Translations under genes and position numbers: made by a program
Notes under the pieces: model-generated
Database searches by the model: none
What the model was told of the DNA's origin: nothing
The model's input: only the letters and a program-made list of their open reading frames with translations
Shown: positions 1 to 8,362 of the stretch, one piece after another
Layout: every line of letters begins with the position of its first letter
Numbering within the stretch: position 1 is the first letter of the stretch
Origin: Opitutus sp.
GTDB taxonomy: Bacteria; Verrucomicrobiota; Verrucomicrobiia; Opitutales; Opitutaceae
Assembly (NCBI GenBank): GCA_024707325.1
Contig: JANPZY010000001.1
Coordinates: forward strand, 620,001 to 684,000
Direction: 5' to 3'
DNA length: 64,000 nucleotides

Positions 1-1
1 C

Positions 2-2251
2 AACGGTTCCACGTCGTGGCACACGATCGTCGGCAACACCGAGGTTACCGACGGCGCGTGGGTCGATCTCAGCACGCTCTACACCTTCGGCCTCGATGCG
101 TCCGAGCTGCGGCTCTACGTGGAAACGGCCGAGGGAACCCCGTCGTTCTACATCGACGACTTCATCCTCGACTACATCGAGCCACCCACCGTGCAGGATC
201 TGCCGCCGGTGCATGAGGTGCTCGCACCCTACTTCGATGTCGGCGCTGCGGTTTCCGTCGCCGAACTTTCGGGCGCGCACGCTGAACTGCTGCTTCGCCA
301 TTTCAACACGATCGTCGCGGGCAACGAATTCAAATGGTCCTCGCTCCAGCCGACCGAAGGCGTGTTCAACTGGGGCCCGGCCGATGCGATCGCCAACTTC
401 GCCCGCGCGCACGGTCTCAAGCTCCGCGGTCACACGCTCATCTGGCACAGCCAGGTTTCCGCATGGGTGTTTCAGGATGCGGGCGGCAATCCGCTGCAGC
501 CCGGCAATCCCGCGCACCGCCAGCTCGTGATCGATCGCATGCGCACGCACATCCACGCCGTCGTCTCGCGCTACGCCGACGTCGTCACGGATTGGGATGT
601 GGTCAACGAGGTCATCGATCCGTCCGGCCCCGGTGGTTTGCGCGACAGTCCGTGGCTGCGACTCGTCGGACCCGAGTTCATCGATCTCGCGTTCCAGTTC
701 GCCGACGAATTGCTGCAGGGCTCCGCGAGTCTCTTCATCAACGACTACAACACCAACGAGCCCGCGAAACTCGCGGCGCTGAAAAACGTCGTCGAGGGCC
801 TGCTCGCGCGCGGCGTGCGTGTCGATGGCGTCGGTCATCAAACACACATCAGCATCGTGTGGCCGCCGCTCTCGGAAATCGCGACGAGCATCGACACGTT
901 CACCGCGCTCGGGCTCGACAACCAGATCACCGAACTCGATCTGAGCGTTTACACGAACGACTCCGATACCTCGCCGCCGACGGCCGAAGCGCTGCTCCAG
1001 CAGGCGTATCGCTATCGCGATCTGTTCAATCTCTTCCGCGCGAAGAGCAGCCAGATCAGCTCCGTGGTGTTCTGGGGCACGTCGGACGACACGAGCTGGC
1101 TGAAGACCTTCCCGGTCGTGCGCGACAACAAGCCGCTGCTCTTCGACGAACGCCTGCAGGCCAAGCTCGCTTATTGGGCCGTCGTCGATCCGTCGGAGCT
1201 CCCCATCCAACCGAAATCGCTCAACGTCACGCAGTATCCGGCGACGGGAAAATTCAACAAGCTCGACGACTGGGCCGCGATCGCGCCGACGCCGCTCGAC
1301 CCGGGCTCGGATGCACCCTCGCTCGGCGAGTTCCGCGCGATGTGGAGTCTCGGCGCGGTGCACATTGCCGTGGAAGTGTTCGACCAAACCCACATGCGCG
1401 GCGGGGATTCGGTTGAGATCTTCCTGGGCAACCACGCGCCCTACACGTTCAACAAAATGGGCATGCAGCGCATCGGCGGCGCCGAAGGTCACACCACGCC
1501 CACCCCCCGTGGATACGCGACGATCATCACGATTCCGCTCTCCGGCGCGCTCGCCATCGGCCAAACGCTCGCGTTCGACGTCCGCGTGACCGATGCCGCC
1601 ACCAATCGTCGCCAGTCGTGGAGCAACACACGCCAAAATCAGGAGTCCGACACGTCCGCGCACGGCACCCTCCGACTGTTGCCGGAGAAGTTGGTCGCCG
1701 AGATCAAACGTGGCGCGCCAACGATCGACGGCATCGCCGACAAGATCTGGAAAAACGCCACCGAGATCTCGACCACGCGGTTTCCGGTCGGCAGCAACGG
1801 CGCCACCGCCAAGGTGAAGCTGCTCTGGGATTCCGGCTATCTCTACCTCTACGCCACGGTGACCGACCCGTTGCTCAGCAAGGCGAGTCCCAATCCGTGG
1901 GAAGAAGACTCGGTGGAGATCTTCGTCGACCCCAACAACGGCCAGACCACCACCTACGAAGCCGGCGACGGCCAGTTCCGCATAAACTTCGACAACGAAG
2001 TTTCCTTCGGAGGCAGCGCGATCGCAGGCAATCTCGTCAGCGCGACGCAGATCGTGCCCGGTGGCTACGTCGTCGAAGCCGCAATCCGCATCGACGCCAG
2101 CGAGACCGTGAAAGGTTCCGTGCTCGGGTTCGATTTCCAGGTCAACAACGACCCCGGCACCGGCTCGCGCACGAGTGTCGCCACTTGGAACGATCTCTCC
2201 GGTAATGCTTATCAGGATACATCGCAGTTCGGCGCCTTGATCCTGCGCTGA
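2..2251 (+). CDS. Secreted endo-1,4-beta-xylanase, GH10 with CBM modules (5' partial)
   Basis: The reading frame is open from base 2, so the gene starts before the window. The first ~60 codons look like the end of a CBM4/9-type jelly-roll domain (SFYIDDFILDYIE). A full GH10 barrel follows: the acid/base Glu lies in WDVVNEV (codon at 608-610) and the nucleophile Glu in ITELDLSVY (932-934). Two CBM9-like modules follow, roughly 1195-1640 and 1690-2240, each with a (D/N)SVEIF(L/V) signature. The enzyme should cleave xylan outside the cell or in the periplasm, with the CBM9 modules binding chain ends. A hairpin terminator follows the stop directly. No partner gene is visible upstream. Identification is secure; exact substrate is inferred from the family. 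Confidence 0.95.
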   Translation, partial: NGSTSWHTIVGNTEVTDGAWVDLSTLYTFGLDASELRLYVETAEGTPSFYIDDFILDYIEPPTVQDLPPVHEVLAPYFDVGAAVSVAELSGAHAELLLRHFNTIVAGNEFKWSSLQPTEGVFNWGPADAIANFARAHGLKLRGHTLIWHSQVSAWVFQDAGGNPLQPGNPAHRQLVIDRMRTHIHAVVSRYADVVTDWDVVNEVIDPSGPGGLRDSPWLRLVGPEFIDLAFQFADELLQGSASLFINDYNTNEPAKLAALKNVVEGLLARGVRVDGVGHQTHISIVWPPLSEIATSIDTFTALGLDNQITELDLSVYTNDSDTSPPTAEALLQQAYRYRDLFNLFRAKSSQISSVVFWGTSDDTSWLKTFPVVRDNKPLLFDERLQAKLAYWAVVDPSELPIQPKSLNVTQYPATGKFNKLDDWAAIAPTPLDPGSDAPSLGEFRAMWSLGAVHIAVEVFDQTHMRGGDSVEIFLGNHAPYTFNKMGMQRIGGAEGHTTPTPRGYATIITIPLSGALAIGQTLAFDVRVTDAATNRRQSWSNTRQNQESDTSAHGTLRLLPEKLVAEIKRGAPTIDGIADKIWKNATEISTTRFPVGSNGATAKVKLLWDSGYLYLYATVTDPLLSKASPNPWEEDSVEIFVDPNNGQTTTYEAGDGQFRINFDNEVSFGGSAIAGNLVSATQIVPGGYVVEAAIRIDASETVKGSVLGFDFQVNNDPGTGSRTSVATWNDLSGNAYQDTSQFGALILR

Positions 2252-2278
2252 TCAGCGCAACACACCTTCCTAGGTGGA

Positions 2279-2303
2279 GCCCGGCGTCCCCGCCGGGCTT
2301 TTT
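2279..2303 (+). terminator. Intrinsic terminator after the xylanase gene
   Basis: A perfect 8-bp stem GCCCGGCG / CGCCGGGC around the loop TCCC is followed by TTTTT. It is a half copy of the GGTGGAGCCC repeat family seen again at 25.7, 52.2, 53.0 and 55.4 kb. Confidence 0.8.
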
Positions 2304-2336
2304 GTTTGATCCTGCGTCAACCTCGACGCGGCCCAA

Positions 2337-4145
2337 CTACGCGGTCCGCTCCTCCGGTAGCCAAACAGTGAATACAGCGCCTTTGCCGCGGCCTTCGCTC
2401 GCCGCCTGAATCCGGCCGCCGTGCAGCTCGATCAGGCTGCGGGCGATCGCGAGTCCAAGTCCGAGCCCGCCGTAGGGCGAACCGCGGCCGGTGCCGGCGT
2501 GGTCGCCCTGCACGAAGCGCTCGAACACGCGCTCCACTTCCGCCGGCGACATGCCGATTCCGCTGTCCGCCACTTCCACCACGAGCGTGCGGTCGTGTGG
2601 CTGCATGCGGCTCGACACGGTGATGCGTCCGCTGCGCGGCGTGAACTTCACCGCGTTGCCCACGAGATTCGTGAAGATCTGATGCAGTCGCACCGAGTCG
2701 CCGCGGACGCGCGCCCCCATCGTTCCGAGATTCAGTTCGACCTGCTGCTGCTTTTCGGCCGCGCGCGGGCGCACGATTTCGATGGACTCCTGCACGATGC
2801 GGTCGAGTTCGAGCGATTCGACATGGAGGTTCAGCTTGCCCGAGCCGATGCGCGTGACGTCGAGGAGGTCGTCGATGAGCCGCGCCTCCTGCAGCACGTG
2901 TTTTTCAATCGTCTCGAACGTCTCTCGCACGTCCGCCGGCAGCGAGGGATCACGCGCCGCGTCGCTCGCGAGGAGCAGCACGGGATTGAGCGGCGTGCGC
3001 AGTTCATGAGAGAGCGCGGCGAGAAATTCGTCCTTCGCCTTCGAGGCTGCGAGCGCCGTATCGCGCGCCTGCTCGAGCGCCGCCTGCCGGGCCGCCAGTT
3101 CATGTGAGGTGTCGGCCAGCGCACGCGAAACGATATCCGCTTCGATGACACCGGTGCGGCGCGCCTCCACCCTCTCGCCGCGCGCCACGGCCTGCGTATC
3201 GCCCACCAGCGCGTCGGCGATCTTCTCGGTCGAGCGGTTAACCCACCATACGATCAAACCGACCGCGACGCCGACGAGACCGCTCACCGTCAGCGCGATC
3301 AGCAGCATCTGTTTCGCCGGATCGAAGAGCTCGGACTTGGGCACCCCCATGACCAGCACCCAACCCGTTTGCGGCGAAACGTGAAACGCCGCGAGGCTGG
3401 GCACGCCCTCGAGTGTGATCGATTCGAACACCCCCTCGCGACCTTCCGCCGAAGCACGCCGCATGGTATCGCTGCCCTTGCCGCCGACAAAGGTCTCCTG
3501 CCCGCGGCTCCGCACCACGATCGTTCGCTCGCGGTCCGCGACCGCCACGATGCCTGCGTTCGTCAGCCGGTTGCTGAGCAACGAGCGCGTGAGCGCCGCC
3601 GGCGTCACCCCGAGATAGAGGATGCCTTCGCGATCGCCGCCGATCGACACCGGATGGGCGATGTAAAAATAGTGCCGTGTTTCTCCGCGGTTGCGCTGAA
3701 GATTCGAAGCGTAGGGCACCCGCCGTTCCATAGCCGAGCGCAGTTCCGGCGTGACCTCGATCGGCGTCATTTCGCCCAAACGCACGTCGCGCGTGTGCAC
3801 CAGCTCACGACCATCGAGTTCGGTCAACACCACCCACTCGCCTGGCCGCGTCACGAGCCGCTGCGCGAGCAACCGGAATCCCGTGAGGTCGCCCGAGGAA
3901 AGTCGCGTGGACATCGCCAGACTTTGCAGCATCGACACCCGCTCGCGGAAATCCGCCTCCAGCAGCGACGAATACGCCTGCACCGTTGTCGTCAGATGCC
4001 GCTCCATCGCCCGGCGCTCGTTGCGATAGCTGAGAATGATCAACCAGCACGAGACCAGCAGTGCCGGCAAAGACACGAGCAGCACCACGAACCAAAGTCG
4101 GGCCCGAATCGACGGAGCAACGGAAGATAAAAATCGGCGATGCAT
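2337..4145 (-). CDS. Membrane sensor histidine kinase (cache-like sensor, HAMP-like linker, HisKA, HATPase)
   Basis: This is a two-component sensor kinase of about 602 residues. An N-terminal membrane segment (about residues 12-34) and a second one (about 284-306, LIALTVSGLVGVAVGLIVWW) bracket a ~240-residue periplasmic sensor domain. A short HAMP-like linker and coiled region lead to the HisKA box ALSHELRTPL with the phospho-accepting His near residue 380. The ATPase domain shows ADSGIGM and GLGLGLAIARSLIELHGG. There is no receiver domain and no adjacent response regulator, so its partner is elsewhere. I chose the start at 4145 (MHRRFLSS); an in-frame ATG at 4211 would add 22 residues with no signal-like character. 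The ligand is unknown. Confidence 0.88.
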   Translation of the reverse strand: MHRRFLSSVAPSIRARLWFVVLLVSLPALLVSCWLIILSYRNERRAMERHLTTTVQAYSSLLEADFRERVSMLQSLAMSTRLSSGDLTGFRLLAQRLVTRPGEWVVLTELDGRELVHTRDVRLGEMTPIEVTPELRSAMERRVPYASNLQRNRGETRHYFYIAHPVSIGGDREGILYLGVTPAALTRSLLSNRLTNAGIVAVADRERTIVVRSRGQETFVGGKGSDTMRRASAEGREGVFESITLEGVPSLAAFHVSPQTGWVLVMGVPKSELFDPAKQMLLIALTVSGLVGVAVGLIVWWVNRSTEKIADALVGDTQAVARGERVEARRTGVIEADIVSRALADTSHELAARQAALEQARDTALAASKAKDEFLAALSHELRTPLNPVLLLASDAARDPSLPADVRETFETIEKHVLQEARLIDDLLDVTRIGSGKLNLHVESLELDRIVQESIEIVRPRAAEKQQQVELNLGTMGARVRGDSVRLHQIFTNLVGNAVKFTPRSGRITVSSRMQPHDRTLVVEVADSGIGMSPAEVERVFERFVQGDHAGTGRGSPYGGLGLGLAIARSLIELHGGRIQAASEGRGKGAVFTVWLPEERTA

Positions 4146-4252
4146 CAGGGGCTCACCACTGTCGCGCACGCGCGCGACTGCCGCAACCTCCATAACATCA
4201 ACTTCACGCAATCGATCGCACGCTCGCCACTACACGGACTTTCGCCGTGTTT

Positions 4253-4720
4253 TTACTTTTGCTGCCGCTGGATCGGTGAACGCGGAGACGACTGCGCGAC
4301 GACTTGGACCTCCGCCGATGCGACCGGCACCGCGACCACCGCCCACGGCGAGGTCAGCACCTGCGCCACCACGCCGCCCGACGGTGTTTTCTCCCGATAA
4401 CTCACGCGCACCACAGAACCGTCCCGGTCGACGCCGAGCACCTCGATCGCGAATCCGCCCGAGCGACGTTGACCCAGAAAAATCCCCACCGCCGACTCCT
4501 CTCCACGGCCCCACGCTCGCGGCGGCTCCCGGCCGATGTCCCGCCAAAGCTGCACCCACTCCTCTTCCGAGTGGATCACGCGCGATCCCGCACCCGCGCT
4601 CCGCGCGTGCTGACCATTCCACGTTTCAAACCGCATCGCGTCCGCTCCGTTTTCGCCCGCAGGCGCGCGGCACCCGGCCAGCACACACAGAAAAATCGCC
4701 ATCCATGCTCCGCGTTTCAT
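4253..4720 (-). CDS. Lipoprotein with PrcB C-terminal domain
   Basis: The 155-residue product has a lipoprotein signal peptide ending in LAGC, so it should be anchored to a membrane. The mature part matches the PrcB_C pattern: a tryptophan-containing start (W.QLWRDI), FLGQRRSGGFAIEV, then VRVSYREKTPSGG and a VLTSPWAVVAVP strand. PrcB domains occur in a treponemal protease complex and in many small orphan lipoproteins; a specific role is not known here. It is transcribed in the same direction as the histidine kinase downstream (41 bp to the alternative kinase start), so co-transcription is possible. The C-terminus is low-complexity. Confidence 0.75.
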   Translation of the reverse strand: MKRGAWMAIFLCVLAGCRAPAGENGADAMRFETWNGQHARSAGAGSRVIHSEEEWVQLWRDIGREPPRAWGRGEESAVGIFLGQRRSGGFAIEVLGVDRDGSVVRVSYREKTPSGGVVAQVLTSPWAVVAVPVASAEVQVVAQSSPRSPIQRQQK

Positions 4721-4749
4721 GCACGCCTCACGATGTCCGCCGCGTCACC

Positions 4750-4925
4750 GCGCGCAACCGTCCGCACCGCGGCGTGACCCATGCCGCACAATGTCCCCGC
4801 CCAAGCCGCACTTGGTCGCGACCGCGTCCGCATCGTGTCCCGACGTGGTCCGCACCTTGGCTCGACCGTGTCCGCACTTTGTCCCGACTCGGTGCGGACC
4901 ATGGCGCGACCCATGCCGGCATCAG
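4750..4925 (+). repeat. 22-bp tandem repeat array A (about 8 units)
   Basis: The 325-bp gap between 4720 and 5046 is filled mainly by about eight 22-bp units. Each unit is two related 11-mers, near GTCGCGACCGT and GTCCGCACCTT. Individual copies are diverged, but the spacing is exact. The same family occurs at 10183, 20706, 25357 and 55242. Confidence 0.85.
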
Positions 4926-5045
4926 GCACGTCCCGGTCCGCGCGGCGGTAGCCCGACCGATGGCGGCCGGCGCTTTCCCAAGTATCGTTAGGTCAAGCTC
5001 GGGCACCCCGCACGAGCATCACCCAAAACCAACCAAGGATTCGTC

Positions 5046-5219
5046 ATGCTCAAGTGGGCTCTTATCTTCGCCGTCATTTCCCTCATTGCCGGCGTGCTCG
5101 GATTCGGCGGCATCGCCGGGACGGCTGCCGGCATCGCCAAGGTGCTCTTCTTCATCTTCCTCGCGATCTGCGCGATCATGCTGATCGCCGGACTTTTCGT
5201 CGGGAAGAAATTGATGTGA
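5046..5219 (+). CDS. DUF1328 / UPF0391 small membrane protein
   Basis: A 57-residue protein with two hydrophobic helices ([20 protein letters not shown] and [23 protein letters not shown]) and a C-terminal GKKLM. Length and sequence match the DUF1328 (YtjA-like) family of small inner-membrane proteins, whose function is unknown and which are often stress-induced. An AAGGA stretch at 5035-5039 sits at ribosome-binding distance from the ATG. It is a single gene with repeat DNA upstream. Confidence 0.9.
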   Translation: MLKWALIFAVISLIAGVLGFGGIAGTAAGIAKVLFFIFLAICAIMLIAGLFVGKKLM

Positions 5220-5442
5220 CTGGAACGCCAGTCGTGAGTGCGCGAAGCGCGTCGGGTGCACCGCCCGGCGCGCTTCCCCTTTCCAGGGGTCTTTGCGTTT
5301 CGCCACGGCGAGATCGCGCTCGGCGTCCGGCGAGTTGGACCGACGCCGCGAACCGCGCTTCCCCCCATTTCGCGAGCGATGCGTTTGAGCGAGGTTGGTG
5401 CGCGGTTCACTTCGCGTTCTCCAACCTCCTTCCTCTCCTCCC

Positions 5443-5982
5443 ATGAAAACCGAACAAATTTCCCGCGGTCTCGGCTGGTTCAGCATCGGGCTCGGCGCGG
5501 CTGAGCTTTTCGCGCCGCGACAAGTGGCGCGCCTCATCGGCGTCAGCGAAAATCACGCGACACTTCTCCGCGCGATGGGCTTGCGCGAAATCGGCGCGGG
5601 CGTGGCCCTGCTCGGCCAACCGCAATACGCGCCGTGGATGTGGTCGCGCGTCGGCGGCGATGCGATCGATCTCGCTCTGCTCGGAGCGGCCGCGCGCAAA
5701 CCGGAAACCGATCGGCGTCGTTTGCTCACCGCGATGGGCATCGTGGCTGGCATCACGGTGCTCGATGCGTATGTCGCCTCGCAACTCGACCGCGCGCCGA
5801 AGGCGGATCCGCGCTGGCGCGTGAGCCACCCCGAAGGTCTTGCCGGACTCGAGCGGCCCGGTCCGGGACGCCGAGGCTACGCGGCGCCGATCGATTCCGA
5901 CGATCTCACCGAGCGCGGCGAAAACAAAACCGTGCCGTTGGAGGAAGCCGATCTGGAAACGACGGCCGAGCTGCCGCAGTGA
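5443..5982 (+). CDS. Hypothetical membrane protein (cyclase/dehydrase-associated N-terminal type)
   Basis: The 179-residue protein begins MKTEQISRGLGWFSIGLGAAELFAP, a pattern seen at the N-terminus of membrane-attached SRPBCC (cyclase/dehydrase) proteins. The SRPBCC domain itself is absent. Hydrophobic segments cover residues ~8-25, ~40-60 and ~70-110. The last ~60 residues are charged and disordered and end in an acidic tail. I chose ATG 5443 over an in-frame GTG-type start at 5395 because the family begins at this motif. No function can be assigned. It converges with the Mn catalase gene across a strong hairpin. Confidence 0.7.
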   Translation: MKTEQISRGLGWFSIGLGAAELFAPRQVARLIGVSENHATLLRAMGLREIGAGVALLGQPQYAPWMWSRVGGDAIDLALLGAAARKPETDRRRLLTAMGIVAGITVLDAYVASQLDRAPKADPRWRVSHPEGLAGLERPGPGRRGYAAPIDSDDLTERGENKTVPLEEADLETTAELPQ

Positions 5983-5997
5983 AAGAATACCTAACAA

Positions 5998-6032
5998 TCG
6001 CCCGCCCAACGCGACGCGTTGCAGGCGGGCGA
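5998..6032. terminator. Hairpin between convergent genes
   Basis: TCGCCCGCC pairs with GGCGGGCGA around an inner stem CAACGCG / CGCGTTG, and flanking CCTAA / TTAGG extends the symmetry. It lies between convergent genes ending at 5982 and 6101 and probably terminates both, although no long T-run is present. Confidence 0.6.
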
Positions 6033-6100
6033 AATTAGGAAAACGAAACGAGCGCCGCTGGCGCGCACGCGCGATGCCGTGCGCGCGTGGCCGTTCTCGA

Positions 6101-6967
6101 CTACACGCTGATCTGCGTGGAAGTCATCGCGCTCGCGCCGTTGGTCATCTGCTCGAGTTGCGCGTGACCCTCGGGGATTGGCGGGCCGAGCTTCGGCTCG
6201 CCGCCGAGCGGTGCGGCCGGTTGGAAGGAGAATTTTCCTTTTCCGTCGGGCGCGGTGCCGGTGGTCCAGCGCTGGCCGGGATCACCCTCCGGTTCCACCT
6301 GCGTGGAGACGAACGTGTAGTTGAAATCCTGATTCTCCAAATGCTGCGGGAAGGAGTTGGGGATCGGGTGCACTTGATTGAGTCCGCCGATGTCCTCGAG
6401 CACGGCGAGCCACTGGTTCTGGTGCATCGTGTCGCGCGCGATGAGGAACGACAGCATGTCCTTCATGCCAGGATCGTCGGTCATCTCGTAGAGTCGCGTA
6501 GCGAGCACGCGTCCGCTCGATTCCGCCATGACGTTGGCATACATGTCGGCGGCGAGGTTACCCGTGCCGACAACCCACGAGCCGTTGAAGGGAACGCCGT
6601 TGGCGTCGGTGGCCATCGCGGCAAGGCCGGTGGAGAGGATGTGCCGCGGATCCATGCCGCCAAGCACGGCGTTGACGATCGGGTGCAGCGCGGCGTTGGA
6701 CTTCGTTTCCGTCGGCGCGCCTTCGAGGTTCAACGCGACTGCGGTCGCGAGCATTTCGATGTGCGCCATCTCCTCGGTGCCGGTTTCGAGGAGCATGTCG
6801 CGGTATTTGGTCGGGCCGCGCGAGCCCCAGGCTTGGAAGAGATACTGCAAACACACGCGGATCTCGCCCTCGATGCCGCCGATGGCCTGCTGAAGCATCT
6901 TGGCGAAGTGCGGATTCGGACGGTCGACGCGGACCTTATATTGGAGTTTTCGATCGTGATAAAACAT
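6101..6967 (-). CDS. Manganese catalase
   Basis: The protein has about 288 residues and starts MFYHDRKLQYKV, the usual start of the non-haem manganese catalase family. The four-helix ferritin-like core shows IGGIEGEIRVCLQYLFQAW, TGTEEMAHIEMLATAV, MAESSGRVLATRLYEMTDDPGMKDMLSFLIARDTMHQNQW. These supply the Glu and His ligands (E in GEIR, EEMAHIE, E/H in SSGR...RDTMHQ) of the di-manganese site. The enzyme disproportionates hydrogen peroxide in the cytoplasm. An upstream in-frame ATG at 7012 was rejected because the family start is at 6967. It is monocistronic; the C-terminal 50 residues are low-complexity as in relatives. Confidence 0.93.
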   Translation of the reverse strand: MFYHDRKLQYKVRVDRPNPHFAKMLQQAIGGIEGEIRVCLQYLFQAWGSRGPTKYRDMLLETGTEEMAHIEMLATAVALNLEGAPTETKSNAALHPIVNAVLGGMDPRHILSTGLAAMATDANGVPFNGSWVVGTGNLAADMYANVMAESSGRVLATRLYEMTDDPGMKDMLSFLIARDTMHQNQWLAVLEDIGGLNQVHPIPNSFPQHLENQDFNYTFVSTQVEPEGDPGQRWTTGTAPDGKGKFSFQPAAPLGGEPKLGPPIPEGHAQLEQMTNGASAMTSTQISV

Positions 6968-7225
6968 GGCGATGGGAGGAACGGTGGTGGTTTCGAAGCA
7001 AAGAGTGCCCATCGTAACCCGGCCCCCGCACGCCGACTAGAAGGGCGCCGCTCCAAAGAATCGCCGGTCGTTTCTCCACCGCCGCGCGGGGCGAATGGCG
7101 GACCGGCCCGCCCCCGGGCTCGCAGCGCCAACGCACCGGGCGAGCGCCGGGCAATCGACCCGATGGCGCCGGCGGTCCGCGCCGGCTAAACTCATCTCCG
7201 CTTTGTATCTCCTTTCAGGATACGC

Positions 7226-7627
7226 ATGAACCACCCAACACCTTCGCTCCACTCGTCCCGCTCCGCCCGCCTGATGGCGCTCGCTCAAGGCTGGTTCTGG
7301 CTCGTGTCCGGCCTGTGGCCAATCGTGCACATTGGAAGTTTCATGGCGGTCACGGGACCGAAAACCGACACCTGGCTCGTGCAGACGGTGGGCGGACTGC
7401 TCGCCGTGATCGGCGCGGGACTGTTACTCGCCGCACGACGCGGCGCGGTGAGCCCCGAGGTGCGCTTCATCGCCGCCGCGAGCGCACTCGTGCTGGTCGC
7501 GATCGATGTGATCTTCGTTTGGCGGGAGGTGATCGGGCCGATCTATCTCGCCGACGCCGCCGTGGAGCTGGCGATTGCGATCGGCTGGTGGATGGTGCGG
7601 CCCAGCGTGGATTCCTCTACGCGCTGA
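7226..7627 (+). CDS. Small hypothetical membrane protein
   Basis: The 133-residue protein has four predicted membrane segments (about residues 20-40, 48-66, 75-97 and 105-123). It contains a conserved-looking GWFWLVSGLWPIVHIGSFMAVTGPKTDTWLV start. I do not recognise a named family. An in-frame ATG follows AGGAT-rich sequence at 7217-7222. It converges with the VTT-domain gene; GCGTATC / GATACGC pairs at 7628-7650 may act as a shared terminator. Confidence 0.65.
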   Translation: MNHPTPSLHSSRSARLMALAQGWFWLVSGLWPIVHIGSFMAVTGPKTDTWLVQTVGGLLAVIGAGLLLAARRGAVSPEVRFIAAASALVLVAIDVIFVWREVIGPIYLADAAVELAIAIGWWMVRPSVDSSTR

Positions 7628-7650
7628 GCGTATCCTGACAATCGATACGC
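7628..7650. terminator. Possible convergent terminator hairpin
   Basis: A 7-bp stem GCGTATC / GATACGC with a 9-nt loop lies exactly between the stop of the gene at 7627 and that at 7656. There is no T-run, so the call is tentative. Confidence 0.4.
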
Positions 7651-7655
7651 GCTCC

Positions 7656-8312
7656 TCAGCGCACGGAGCGCCGCCAACCGACGAGCGAAACCACGATCGT
7701 CGCGGCAAACGCCAGCACGAACGTCGTCAGCGAATCATCCGCCGCATACGCGTAGATCACCGCGATCGCGCAATTGGGCAGCAGCGTCGCCGCGAACACG
7801 CGGCGCAACGGCACGCCCGACGCGCCCGCGATCATCACCGAGGTTTCCGCCATCACCGGCACGCTGCGCCAGCAGGCGAGCGTGAACCACAACCGGCGCT
7901 CGAGTCCGCTCCGCAGACGCGCAAGTTCGCCATCGGGCAGAAAGCGCGGAGCGATCCGTCCCACCGCTGCGCGACCAAACCACCACGCGAACACCACGCC
8001 GCTCGAAAGCCCCACCGCGCCGCCGATCACACCCGCAATCGGTCCGGCTTTCATGGCGAGAAACAGAATCACGAGCACCGAGGGCACAGGCGCAATCGCA
8101 TCGGCCGAGAGCAGCACGATCGCGATCAGCGTCAGCCATACCGCGCGCTGCTCCTGCGATTCGAGGAGCGGCAGCACATAGCTCTCGCCGATCAGCGCAA
8201 ACGGCAGACACACCAGCGCCATCACCAGCAGCACGAACAACGTCAGCCGCACGATCGCGCGGCGCGACATCTTCTCTGGCTGCATCGTCGACGCTTCCGT
8301 TTCGGATTGCAC
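7656..8312 (-). CDS. VTT-domain (TVP38/TMEM64, DedA-like) membrane protein
   Basis: The protein has 218 residues. After a first membrane helix (LTLFVLLVMALVCLPFALIG) it shows LLSADAIAPVPSVLVILFLAMKAGPIAGVIGGAVGLSSGVVFAWWFGR, the re-entrant loop and glycine-rich helix of VTT proteins. It continues with ACWRSVPVMAETSVMIAGASGVPLRRVFAATLLPN. Members act in membrane lipid scrambling or homeostasis; a substrate cannot be deduced. The ATG at 8285 (MQPEKMSRRA) or one at 8270 is equally plausible as the start. A second VTT paralogue lies at 54419-55093. Confidence 0.75.
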   Translation of the reverse strand: MQSETEASTMQPEKMSRRAIVRLTLFVLLVMALVCLPFALIGESYVLPLLESQEQRAVWLTLIAIVLLSADAIAPVPSVLVILFLAMKAGPIAGVIGGAVGLSSGVVFAWWFGRAAVGRIAPRFLPDGELARLRSGLERRLWFTLACWRSVPVMAETSVMIAGASGVPLRRVFAATLLPNCAIAVIYAYAADDSLTTFVLAFAATIVVSLVGWRRSVR

Positions 8313-8362
8313 GTGGTGACTACACGCTCCGCACGCGCGCGGAGCAAGTCGTCATCCGACGC

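Noticed and set aside
4036..5184. Long plus-strand reading frame opposite the sensor kinase and PrcB genes
   Set aside because: It is Arg/Pro/Ser-rich, has no domain features, and spans the 22-bp repeat array and the DUF1328 gene in another frame. It is a high-GC shadow.
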